A stretch of DNA of 64,000 nt from CAWDMN01 sp963803155 (GTDB taxonomy: Bacteria; Acidobacteriota; Terriglobia; Versatilivoradales; Versatilivoraceae). The stretch lies in assembly GCA_963803155.1 (NCBI GenBank), contig CAWDMN010000101.1, forward strand, positions 1 to 64,000. The letters run 5' to 3'. Below the pieces are notes generated by a model. The model saw only the letters and a program-made list of their open reading frames with translations. It did no database searches and was not told the DNA's origin. Numbering within the stretch: the stretch's first letter is position 1; each line of letters begins with the position of its first letter. The translations under genes were made by a program, and so were the position numbers. This document shows, piece after piece, positions 47,467-55,678 of the stretch.

Positions 47467-49782
47467 ATGCTGAAGAATACTGCCAGCATCCTCTTTTTAT
47501 TGGGGATTGCTATTGCCCTTCCCATACCAATCCAATCTCAAACGCTTCGTGATGCCGCCCGACTGGATTCCGAAGGCAAGTGTGACGAAGCAGAACAGTA
47601 TTATAAGGCAGCTTTGGCGAAAGGGGTTCCGTCTCAAGCCCTGCTCAACAATGCCGGGAATCATTATCTTGTCTGTGGTCAGACGGAAAAGGCCAAAACT
47701 TACTTTGAAAAATTGATTCGCATTAATCCCCTTCATACTAATGCCAACCTTCAATTAGCCCGAATTGCCACCGAGCAGAAACAGGGGAATAAAGCTCTGG
47801 AATACCTGGCCCGAATCAAGCAGTCCGATCCCGAGGTTTTGTTCTTGCGTGCTGAGGCTTTGCACTGGTCTGGGAAATCCGCCGCCGCCCTGGCCATCCT
47901 GGATGATCTGCAGAAGCGAGCCCAAACCGATCCTCGGCTGCTCTTTTTGGTGGGACTTACCTGTGCCCGCCTTTCTATCTATGATCGTGCCGAGGTCGCA
48001 TTCAATAGTGCATTGGCGCTGCAGCCTGGGGACTTCGAGATTCTTTTCAATCTTGGCCGGGCTGCCGCCCGGGCCCAACATTATGATCGGGCCCAGCGTG
48101 TCCTGGAGGCGGCGCTGAAAATTCATCCTGAGAATGTGGATATGCTAATGGAACTGGGGCGGGTTTGTGCCGCTCGCCAAGACTACCGGAGGGCTTTTTT
48201 CCTTTTGGCACAAGCGCGCCAAAAATCTCCCGGGCGAGTCGATGTTTTGTTAATGTTGGCCCGGACGGCAGAGGATGCCAGTTATTACGAAGATTCAGCC
48301 TCTGCATATGATGAGTATTTGAAGCTGCGACCGGATGATGATGCCGTGCGCCGAGACCGCGCCCGTGCTTATGGTTACTCGGAATCGCGGCGGGATGAGG
48401 CTGGCAGGGAATTGGATTGGTACCTGGGGAAACATCCGAACGATCCCTTGGGTCATTTTGCCTACGCTCAAGTTTTCTGGTGGCCGGAACCTCAGAAGTC
48501 TCTTGCCCATCTGACGGAGGCTGTGCGGCTCGATCCTAATTCCGTATCGATTCGCTTCTCCCGGGCCTGGATGCTGCAACGGCAGGGCCAGATTGCCGAA
48601 TCTCTGCCGGATTTGGAAGCCGCTCTTCATTTGGAACCGAACAATGTTCGTGTTCTCGATTTGCTGGGTTTGGCCCATTTGTCGTTGGATCAACCAGGTG
48701 AAGCCGAAAAGTATTTGCACAAAGCCCTGGCCAGAGCCCCGGAGGATCCCGAAGTGGTCTTACACATGGGACGTGCCCTAATGGCTGTGGGAAAAGAAGA
48801 GGAAGCCCAATCCTGCATGGAGAAGTATCAGAAAATTCGTCCGCAAGGAGTCGGGGGGCTGCGAAAGCAGGTCAAAATGATGGAATTGGCGACATTGGCG
48901 GCCCCGGAGCAGAGGGAACGGGAAATCGAACGGTTTCACCGGGATGCCAGAGAACACCCGGAACGTCCGGATTATCAACTTCATCTGGCTTGTCTTCTTT
49001 GGGCTGACCAACGCAAGGAAGAAGCTCTTCGCGAATTTCTGGTGCTGAAGGGTTTGAATGCCAGCAGCCAAGTTTGGGAGGATGCAGGCTCATTTCTTCT
49101 GAGTTCTAGAGAATTTGGATTGGCACGGGAGTTTCTTGAGCGTGCCGCGGAGGAAAGACCATCTGCTCGGCTGACTTTGGTTATTGCCCTATATCATTCA
49201 GAGGGGGCGGGGCCAGCCCTGCAATATATGGAAAAAAGTCCTGAGGCACAGATGAGTGGAGATTGGCTTCTCTTGAAAGCCAATCTGCTCGAGGTTGCGG
49301 GACGAGAGACAGATGCGGGAAAAACCCTCAATTTGGGGCTTCAACGAGTATCCACAAATCCATTGGTCGTGCCTCAGGCCGTCTTCCTGCTCCTTCGCCT
49401 GAACCGGCAGGCAGAAGCTCTGGATTTGCTGGAACGGTCGGTTCGCGCCAATCCCCAGGATTCGGATCTGCCGCTCGCCAAGGCGATCTTGTTGGGGCTG
49501 ATGGATCGATACTCCGATGCGGAAAAAAGCCTCAGAGAATTAGAATCCCGCTGGCCCGAATCGGACCGGGCCTATTTGGCTCATGGGTTATTGCTTGAAC
49601 AATTGGCCCGGCCGGGGGAGGCCAGGCAAAAACTTCAGACTGCAACCGCGCTGGGCTCCCAGGATCCCAGTCTACAATGTGCTTTGGCCCGATTGACGGG
49701 AAGGACCAGTCCTGATCCAAAATGCACTTGTCTAAAAGGGCTTGGACAATTGCTATTCTCTAACTGTCTCCAACAGCCCTGA
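47467..49782 (+). CDS. secreted TPR-repeat protein
   Basis: 771 residues. A signal peptide (MLKNTASILFLLGIAIALPI, cleaved near 24) is followed by tetratricopeptide repeats across the whole length, for example in LLNNAGNHYLVCGQTEKAKT and ILFNLGRAAARAQHYDRAQR. It is a paralogue of the protein encoded at the left edge of the window. It has no catalytic domain; TPR arrays scaffold complexes. It is followed by an ASPIC/UnbV protein and preceded by the TonB receptor. I infer that the three form an envelope unit. No clear ribosome site precedes the ATG. Confidence 0.85.
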   Translation: MLKNTASILFLLGIAIALPIPIQSQTLRDAARLDSEGKCDEAEQYYKAALAKGVPSQALLNNAGNHYLVCGQTEKAKTYFEKLIRINPLHTNANLQLARIATEQKQGNKALEYLARIKQSDPEVLFLRAEALHWSGKSAAALAILDDLQKRAQTDPRLLFLVGLTCARLSIYDRAEVAFNSALALQPGDFEILFNLGRAAARAQHYDRAQRVLEAALKIHPENVDMLMELGRVCAARQDYRRAFFLLAQARQKSPGRVDVLLMLARTAEDASYYEDSASAYDEYLKLRPDDDAVRRDRARAYGYSESRRDEAGRELDWYLGKHPNDPLGHFAYAQVFWWPEPQKSLAHLTEAVRLDPNSVSIRFSRAWMLQRQGQIAESLPDLEAALHLEPNNVRVLDLLGLAHLSLDQPGEAEKYLHKALARAPEDPEVVLHMGRALMAVGKEEEAQSCMEKYQKIRPQGVGGLRKQVKMMELATLAAPEQREREIERFHRDAREHPERPDYQLHLACLLWADQRKEEALREFLVLKGLNASSQVWEDAGSFLLSSREFGLAREFLERAAEERPSARLTLVIALYHSEGAGPALQYMEKSPEAQMSGDWLLLKANLLEVAGRETDAGKTLNLGLQRVSTNPLVVPQAVFLLLRLNRQAEALDLLERSVRANPQDSDLPLAKAILLGLMDRYSDAEKSLRELESRWPESDRAYLAHGLLLEQLARPGEARQKLQTATALGSQDPSLQCALARLTGRTSPDPKCTCLKGLGQLLFSNCLQQP

Positions 49783-49869
49783 TGGGAGAGCGTTTGGCGG
49801 AATTGTGCAGGCAACTCCGCGGCTATTGGCCAGGCTTCGCCTTGGCGCATCCAAACGCGCTGCCAGACC

Positions 49870-50030
49870 AGAAAGCACGAAGCGCCAGCGAGTGATTAGG
49901 GTAGATCCACAAAAGCCAAGCCATGCAGGCAGAGCCCAGCCGATCGCTCGTTATCGCTTCGCGCTGGCATGGCAAAACCAAGCAACTCAGTTAAGCAGAA
50001 AGCACGAAGCGCCAGCGAGTGATCAGGGCC
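49870..50030 (-). repeat. dispersed copies of the 79-bp-array core
   Basis: Two reverse-orientation copies of the core (AGAAAGCACGAAGCGCCAGC...) at 49870-49902 and 49997-50030, with a related GATCGCTCGTTATCGCTTCG half-unit between them at 49941-49968. They fill the gap between the TPR and ASPIC/UnbV genes. The same core makes up the array at 38976-39291. Confidence 0.8.
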
Positions 50031-50049
50031 GCGCGGAGGTGAGACTGCA

Positions 50050-51786
50050 GTGAATGGGTACAGGACCGATAAAAGGAAGGCCGGACACCGCCCCATAATG
50101 CGAGAGGGCAACATTTTCCTTTTCGCGCTTAACTTCTTCATTGCAGCCGCTTTTTTTGCCACGCTCCACAATCCCTTCTGCGCAAGCCAGCTGGGTGGCG
50201 CCTCCCGGCGCCCTCATTTTGTGGATATTGCTCCGCGCTCCCAGTTTTCCTATTTCACGAATAACAATTTTACCGGTCGGAAATATTTTCAGCAGTCGAT
50301 GGTTGGCGGCGTAGCCATCTTGGATTACGACAACGACGGACTTATGGACATCTACTTTGCCAATGGCGCCAAGTACCCGGAGTTGAAAAAAGAAGATGCC
50401 TCCTATTACAATTGCCTCTTGCACAACCAGGGCGATGGCACTTTTAAGGACATGACTGCAGAGGCTGGGCTCACCGGTTCTCAACTGGATTTTTGTTATG
50501 GGGTTGCTGCCGGGGATTTTGACAACGACGGATGGACGGACCTCTTCGTCTGTGGCACAAAACGGAATGCGCTGTATCACAACACGGGGAAGGGCGTTTT
50601 TGTCGATGTAACCGATCAGTCCGGGTTGGGCCGGACGCCTGAAAAAACGTTGAGCATGCAGGGGGCCTGGTTCGACTATGACAACGATGGTCTTCTCGAC
50701 CTGGTATTGTCTAATTACACTCTATGGACTCCCGAGACTGATCAGCGTTGCCTCAATGGCAGCGTGGAGGTTTATTGCCATCCGAAAACCTATGTCCGCG
50801 TTCCACACCGGCTTTATCGGAATCTGGGCAACGGAAGGTTTGAAGATGTCACGGAGAAATCTGGATTTGGCAAGTCCCTCGGGAAAGGAATGGGAATTGG
50901 GATTGCCGATTTTAACGATGATGGGTGGACAGATGTTTTCGTGGCCAATGACACCGAACCGAATTTTCTGTACTTGAACCGCGGCGATGGGACCTTTAAA
51001 GAGGTGGGGCTGCTTTGGGGAGTCGCTTACAATGACGAAGGGACGACAGTATCGGCGATGGGTTGCGATGCGAAGGATTTCGACAACGATGGCTGGGTAG
51101 ATATTTTTTATAATAATTTGATGGGGCAGATCTGGGCTCTCTTCCGGAACCAGCGAGGCCGATCCTTCCAATATGTTTCTCCAGCCACCAAAATCCTGCA
51201 GATGAGCGGATCACGCTCCGGCTGGAGCAATGGATTCATCGACTACAATAACGATGGATGGAAGGATTTGTTTTCCGCCAATGGCGACGTGGACGACCTG
51301 ATTCCTCAGGCCCGGCAACAGGACACGATATTTGAAAATCAGAACGGCAGGGAATTTCTCGATGTGACCCGGGAAATGGGAGAGGATTTCCTGCGGGTCG
51401 GTTTTCAGCGAGGTTCGGCTTTCGTGGACTTGAATAACGATGGATTTATGGATATCGTGGTGACGTCGCTGAATCAAAAGCCGCGAATCTTGCTCAATTC
51501 CGCTGACAATGGGAACCACTGGCTGTTGCTCCAGTTGACGGGCTCGAAAAGCAATCGTGATGCGATTGGCGCAAAAATCAAGGTCACCACGCCGTCCGGG
51601 AGAACACTTTTTAATCATGTGACGGTCAGCGTAGGATTTTTGTCATCGAGCGACCGTCGCGTCCATTTTGGGCTGGGAAATGAAACGAAAGCCGCCTCTA
51701 TCGTGATTCGCTGGCCCAGCGGCATCACTCAGACCCTCACCAATATCCCGGCCGACCGGATCCTTGTAGTGGAGGAACCGCATTAG
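50050..51786 (+). CDS. ASPIC/UnbV (CRTAC1-like) FG-GAP repeat protein
   Basis: Up to 578 residues, exported (hydrophobic IFLFALNFFIAAAFFATLH). Seven FG-GAP/VCBS calcium-binding loops follow, such as DYDNDGLMDIYFANG, DFDNDGWTDLFVCG, DFNDDGWTDVFVAND and DLNNDGFMDIVVTS, forming a beta-propeller. The C-terminal ASPIC/UnbV domain spans about the last 90 residues (HWLLLQLTGSKSNRDAIGAK, VHFGLGN, IRWPSG). Such proteins are secreted binding or adhesion-like proteins and are common beside TPR proteins in Acidobacteriota and Planctomycetota. The start is GTG 50050 (GGAGG ten bases ahead) or ATG 50098 (no ribosome site nearby); both keep the signal segment. Confidence 0.88.
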   Translation: MNGYRTDKRKAGHRPIMREGNIFLFALNFFIAAAFFATLHNPFCASQLGGASRRPHFVDIAPRSQFSYFTNNNFTGRKYFQQSMVGGVAILDYDNDGLMDIYFANGAKYPELKKEDASYYNCLLHNQGDGTFKDMTAEAGLTGSQLDFCYGVAAGDFDNDGWTDLFVCGTKRNALYHNTGKGVFVDVTDQSGLGRTPEKTLSMQGAWFDYDNDGLLDLVLSNYTLWTPETDQRCLNGSVEVYCHPKTYVRVPHRLYRNLGNGRFEDVTEKSGFGKSLGKGMGIGIADFNDDGWTDVFVANDTEPNFLYLNRGDGTFKEVGLLWGVAYNDEGTTVSAMGCDAKDFDNDGWVDIFYNNLMGQIWALFRNQRGRSFQYVSPATKILQMSGSRSGWSNGFIDYNNDGWKDLFSANGDVDDLIPQARQQDTIFENQNGREFLDVTREMGEDFLRVGFQRGSAFVDLNNDGFMDIVVTSLNQKPRILLNSADNGNHWLLLQLTGSKSNRDAIGAKIKVTTPSGRTLFNHVTVSVGFLSSSDRRVHFGLGNETKAASIVIRWPSGITQTLTNIPADRILVVEEPH

Positions 51787-51841
51787 CCAGCCGTTGTTCT
51801 GGCCGGGCTCCGGGCTGCGTTTCATTTCCCGACAATAGCGC

Positions 51842-51870
51842 TTGACAAATCATCCAAAAATGAATTTAAT
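51842..51870 (+). promoter_or_regulatory. sigma70-type promoter of the ROK repressor
   Basis: A perfect TTGACA, 17-base spacer and TTTAAT (four of six). The transcript would start near 51877, about 27 bases ahead of the ATG. Confidence 0.7.
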
Positions 51871-51891
51871 GTGCCGAACTTACTTTATGCA

Positions 51892-51928
51892 TGAAATTAA
51901 GTAATGATCATCCGACGAATTAATTTCA
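51892..51928. promoter_or_regulatory. inverted repeat, candidate ROK operator
   Basis: TGAAATTAA at 51892-51900 and its exact complement TTAATTTCA at 51920-51928, spaced by 19 bases, lie over the start codon of the ROK regulator. ROK repressors of the NagC/Mlc type bind A/T-rich inverted repeats, so autoregulation is plausible. The spacing is wider than a standard NagC site, and I did not find a second copy upstream of the catabolic genes. Confidence 0.45.
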
Positions 51929-53121
51929 ACCAATTCAGTGCTTTCAACCACGGGACTTCCCGGCGGGTTAATGAATCCATCATATTCAACCTCATCAGGG
52001 AGAGGCAGCCCATCTCCCGGATCGATCTTTCACGTTTGACGAATCTCAAAGAGTCCACCATATCGATCATCGTCAAGCGCTTTGTCCAAGAAAACCTGGT
52101 TGTGGAGCATAGTCTGGGCGATTCCACCGGGGGAAGAAAGCCGCGTCTGCTCTGCTTAAATGGAGATCATTCTCTGGCCGTGGGCCTGGACATTGGCTTT
52201 TTGGAGACAACGATCGGCCTGGGCAATTTGAATGGCGAAATTCTTTTTACCAAAAAGATCGCTACTACACGGGAGATTTCCTCTTTTTTGCCTTGCCTGG
52301 CCACGGAATTGAAATCTTTTTTGAAGAAAAAACTGCCGCTGCAAAGGAAAATTCAAGGAATTGGCGTAAGCTTGCCGGGAGTCACGGATCGAGAAAAAGG
52401 TGAACTAATCTTATCTTCCTACCTCGGCTGGCAGAATATTCCCTTTGGAGATTATCTTCGGGAACATTTTCCTTATCCGCTGGCTTTTGATGACAATCAA
52501 AATGCGGTGGGTTTGGCGGAATTTTGGTTTAGCAAGCAGTCAGATCTCAGCCACCACGACGTCGTGATTCTGCTTGTGAATGAAGGAGTAGGCACAGCCC
52601 TAATTCTCGGGGGGCACCTCCATCGCGGATGCCAGCTGGGAGCGGGACAGTTCGGGCACGTTTCCTTAAATCCGGCAGGTCCAGAGTGTAATTGCGGGAA
52701 CCGGGGGTGTTGGGAAATGTATGCCTCAGATATTGCGACTCTGAATCGTTATCGAAACTACGTGGGCCAGCAGGATGTCGAAATCCCAGACTTGAGCACC
52801 GTGGGGGAGTTGGTGAAAAAATGCCGTCAGGGAGACGCCAATGCCCGGCGCGCGATTCTGGAAACCGGGGAATATATTGGCATGGGATTGTCTGTCATCG
52901 TCAACGGGCTGAATCCGGAGATGATCATAATTGAAGGACAAATCTGCGAAGGCTGGGACTTCATTGAGCCGGTGATTTGGAAGGTTCTGCAGGAAAAATC
53001 ACTCCCCATGAATTTGAAGTCTTTGCAGATTCGGCCGTCTCGAATGAAAGAAAATCCTTGTTTGCTTGGAGCCATCAGCTTGATATTACAAGAACAATTT
53101 TTATCGCCAACGCCCTATTGA
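51904..53121 (+). CDS. ROK-family transcriptional repressor
   Basis: 405 residues. The N-terminal winged helix-turn-helix (about 15-75, with ISRIDLSRLTNLKESTISII) is followed by a sugar-kinase-like ROK domain with the zinc signature CNCGNRGCWEMYAS. Relatives (NagC, XylR, Mlc) bind a sugar or sugar phosphate and release DNA. It probably controls the adjacent glycan genes. A strong promoter and an inverted repeat lie at its start; no clear ribosome site is seen. The GATTC-GTGA-GAATC hairpin just after its stop lacks a T run. The presence of GH20 nearby would suit an amino-sugar or galactoside effector. Confidence 0.92.
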   Translation: MIIRRINFNQFSAFNHGTSRRVNESIIFNLIRERQPISRIDLSRLTNLKESTISIIVKRFVQENLVVEHSLGDSTGGRKPRLLCLNGDHSLAVGLDIGFLETTIGLGNLNGEILFTKKIATTREISSFLPCLATELKSFLKKKLPLQRKIQGIGVSLPGVTDREKGELILSSYLGWQNIPFGDYLREHFPYPLAFDDNQNAVGLAEFWFSKQSDLSHHDVVILLVNEGVGTALILGGHLHRGCQLGAGQFGHVSLNPAGPECNCGNRGCWEMYASDIATLNRYRNYVGQQDVEIPDLSTVGELVKKCRQGDANARRAILETGEYIGMGLSVIVNGLNPEMIIIEGQICEGWDFIEPVIWKVLQEKSLPMNLKSLQIRPSRMKENPCLLGAISLILQEQFLSPTPY

Positions 53122-53256
53122 AATTTGAGATTCGTGAGAATCAAAACCTCTGACGCCAAGTTGTCCCGTTTTGATTGGCGGGCCTTGGAAAATTCACCGA
53201 CTTCGTTTTGGCTTCAAGAATTTAGTTTCACATTCATTACTTAAAAGAGAAATCTT

Positions 53257-54306
53257 ATGAATTTCAATGATCTTGGCAGTTCCAAAACTTCTGCCGCGGC
53301 CACCCTGCCTGCTGGGGTTGCGGAGGGTCCAATTTCAATGGGGGTCGTCGGGCTCGGCCTGATGGGGACCAGCATCATTGCCTGCCTCGTGGCTGCGGGG
53401 CATCCGGTGGTGGGGGTGACTCGCAATTTGTCCCGTCACCCGCATGTGGCTGAAGATGTACTCGAACTATTGTGCCAAATGGTGAAAGAAGGGATTCTTC
53501 AATCGGATCCGCAGCAACTAATAAAGAGATTAACTCTCTCCGAAGATTATGAGGCCCTGTCCGGCTGTGGACTGGTGGTCGAATCCATCATCGAAAACCT
53601 GCAAATCAAAAAAAAGACCCTGCGAAAAATTGAAGAGTCTGTGGGGCCTGGCACGCTGATTGGCAGCAATACCTCCGCCATTCCCGTCACGATCCTCCAA
53701 GCTGGAACGCAACATCCGGAAAGAATCCTTGGCATTCACTGGGCGGAGCCGGCCCATGTCACCCGCTTCATGGAAATCATTTGCGGCCAAAGTACCCGTA
53801 TTGACCTGGCGGAAAAAGTCATGACCTTGGCACGGGGATGGGGAAAAGAGCCTTCGCTGGTGCGGCGCGACATTCGCGGATTTATCAGCAATCGGATTAT
53901 GTACGCCATGCTGCGCGAAGCATTCCATCTGGTGGAATCGGGATACGCCACAATTGAAGATGTGGACCGTTCGATGCGCAATGACCTTGGCTATTGGATT
54001 ACCTTTGCCGGGGTGTTCCGATTTATGGATTTGACGGGCATTCCTGCATACGCCGCAGTAATGAAAAACCTCTTCCCTGAATTAAATTGCGATACCAAAG
54101 TCCCGTCATTGATTGAAAAGCTGGTCCAGGAGGGATCTCGTGGCGTTTCTAATGCCAAGGGTTTTTACTCGTATACGACGGAGGAAGCCCGAAATTGGGA
54201 AGAACGCTTTCTTGAATTTACCTACGATATACGCAAGCTGGCCGCCAAATATCCCGAAGACATTGGAAAAAGACAAACTCATTCCCAGCAGCCTTTTGAG
54301 TCCTGA
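53257..54306 (+). CDS. 3-hydroxyacyl-CoA dehydrogenase-fold NAD-dependent oxidoreductase
   Basis: 349 residues. The nucleotide-binding GVVGLGLMGTSIIACLVAAG is followed by the active-site region SNTSAIPVTILQ, GIHWAEPAHVTRFMEII and the C-terminal domain (GFISNRIMYAMLREAFHLVE). The family oxidises a beta-hydroxyl. Besides fatty acids, it includes L-gulonate 3-dehydrogenase and carnitine dehydrogenase. Here, beside sugar-processing genes and without other beta-oxidation genes, oxidation of a sugar acid is more likely. It has an unusual N-terminal tail of about 27 residues. The gap to the next gene is 55 bases. Confidence 0.85.
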   Translation: MNFNDLGSSKTSAAATLPAGVAEGPISMGVVGLGLMGTSIIACLVAAGHPVVGVTRNLSRHPHVAEDVLELLCQMVKEGILQSDPQQLIKRLTLSEDYEALSGCGLVVESIIENLQIKKKTLRKIEESVGPGTLIGSNTSAIPVTILQAGTQHPERILGIHWAEPAHVTRFMEIICGQSTRIDLAEKVMTLARGWGKEPSLVRRDIRGFISNRIMYAMLREAFHLVESGYATIEDVDRSMRNDLGYWITFAGVFRFMDLTGIPAYAAVMKNLFPELNCDTKVPSLIEKLVQEGSRGVSNAKGFYSYTTEEARNWEERFLEFTYDIRKLAAKYPEDIGKRQTHSQQPFES

Positions 54307-54361
54307 CGGAGGAGAATCTCTCGTCAGACTCAGTCAATTCGGGAAAAAAGGAGAGCGCAAA

Positions 54362-55615
54362 TTGAAAATCATTCCATTAAAGTGTTTCCTTGTTCTAATG
54401 ATGACAGTCTCTGCTCTATGCCTTCTATCTGGATCAACTTGCCTGGCAGAGCCAAACGATCAGAGTGCGAAACTAGCACCCACACCACCCATGGGCTGGA
54501 TGAGTTGGAACAATTTTGGCCCCAATATGAATGAAATGCTTCTCCGGCAGATGGCGGACGCCATGGTTTCTTCGGGAATGCGCGAAGCTGGTTTTCGTTA
54601 CCTCTGCCTTGATGATTATTGGCAGGGGAAGAGGGATAGCCAGGGCGTACTACAGCCAGATCCCGCCAAATTCCCGCATGGAATCAAGGCTCTGGCCGAT
54701 TATGTTCATTCCAAAGGACTGAAAATTGGGATTTATTCGGATGCCGCCGAATTGACTTGCGAAAAGCAGCCCGCCAGTTTTGGCCATGAAGAAAAAGATG
54801 CAGCCACCTTTGCCGCGTGGGGAATCGATTATCTAAAGTACGATTATTGTTTTGCCCCGGAGGACCAGCGGACTGCCATCACGCGGTATACCGCCATGGC
54901 TCAGGCTCTGCGCCGCACCGGACGCCCGATCGTTTTTTCCATCTGCGAGTGGGGGCCGCGCAAGCCTTGGCTTTGGGGTGCCAAGGCGGGAGGGCAACTC
55001 TGGCGGACCACCTGGGACATCCGCGAAATCTGGCATTCGGTCAAATATGACGCCTCCACTGCGGGCATTCTGGACATCCTGGACCAACAAGTCGGGCTGG
55101 AAAAATACTCAGGGCCTGGCCGATGGAACGATCCTGACATGCTGGTGGTGGGGCTTAATGGGAAAGGGAAGTATACGTCTCTCCGAGGATACCCTTCTTG
55201 TACCGAGACAGAATACCGCAGTCAGATGAGTCTTTGGTGCCTCTTGGCGGCGCCGCTGATGGCCACTAATGACTTGCGTTCTATGGATGCGGCTGCCCGC
55301 GAGATTCTCACGAATCGAGAAGTGACTGCCATCGACCAGGATCCGCTGGGCCAACAGGCCAGCCGGATTGCCAAAGAAAAAGATTTGGAAGTTTGGGCAA
55401 GAAGCTTATCCGATGGGGCAAAAGCGGTTGGATTACTGAATCGTGCAGAGGGTGCTGCCCGGAAAATTAAGGTGACCTGGAATCAGCTTGGCCTCCAGGG
55501 AAAACAGAAAGTGCGTGATCTTTGGGGGCACAAGGATCTCGGTGTTTTCCAGGATCAATTCGAGGCAGCGGTGTCTTCTCATGCCGTGCTGCTCCTGAAA
55601 ATTCAGAAACCCTAA
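54362..55615 (+). CDS. GH27 alpha-galactosidase or alpha-N-acetylgalactosaminidase
   Basis: 417 residues starting at TTG 54362, which has AAGGAGAG seven bases ahead and begins a signal peptide (IIPLKCFLVLMMTVSALCLL, cleaved before EPN). The ATG at 54113 in the same frame lies inside the dehydrogenase gene. GH27 motifs are clear: TPPMGWMSWNNFG, the substrate site DDYWQ, the nucleophile D161 in LKYDYCF, and the acid/base region RWNDPDML. It removes terminal alpha-galactosyl residues in the periplasm. Assignment between galactose and N-acetylgalactosamine cannot be made from motifs alone. Confidence 0.9.
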   Translation: MKIIPLKCFLVLMMTVSALCLLSGSTCLAEPNDQSAKLAPTPPMGWMSWNNFGPNMNEMLLRQMADAMVSSGMREAGFRYLCLDDYWQGKRDSQGVLQPDPAKFPHGIKALADYVHSKGLKIGIYSDAAELTCEKQPASFGHEEKDAATFAAWGIDYLKYDYCFAPEDQRTAITRYTAMAQALRRTGRPIVFSICEWGPRKPWLWGAKAGGQLWRTTWDIREIWHSVKYDASTAGILDILDQQVGLEKYSGPGRWNDPDMLVVGLNGKGKYTSLRGYPSCTETEYRSQMSLWCLLAAPLMATNDLRSMDAAAREILTNREVTAIDQDPLGQQASRIAKEKDLEVWARSLSDGAKAVGLLNRAEGAARKIKVTWNQLGLQGKQKVRDLWGHKDLGVFQDQFEAAVSSHAVLLLKIQKP

Positions 55616-55678
55616 TGGTATTGGGGTTGTTGAGCCATTCTTCTCCCAACCCCCAGCAGCTTTTCAAGGTGATTTTTT

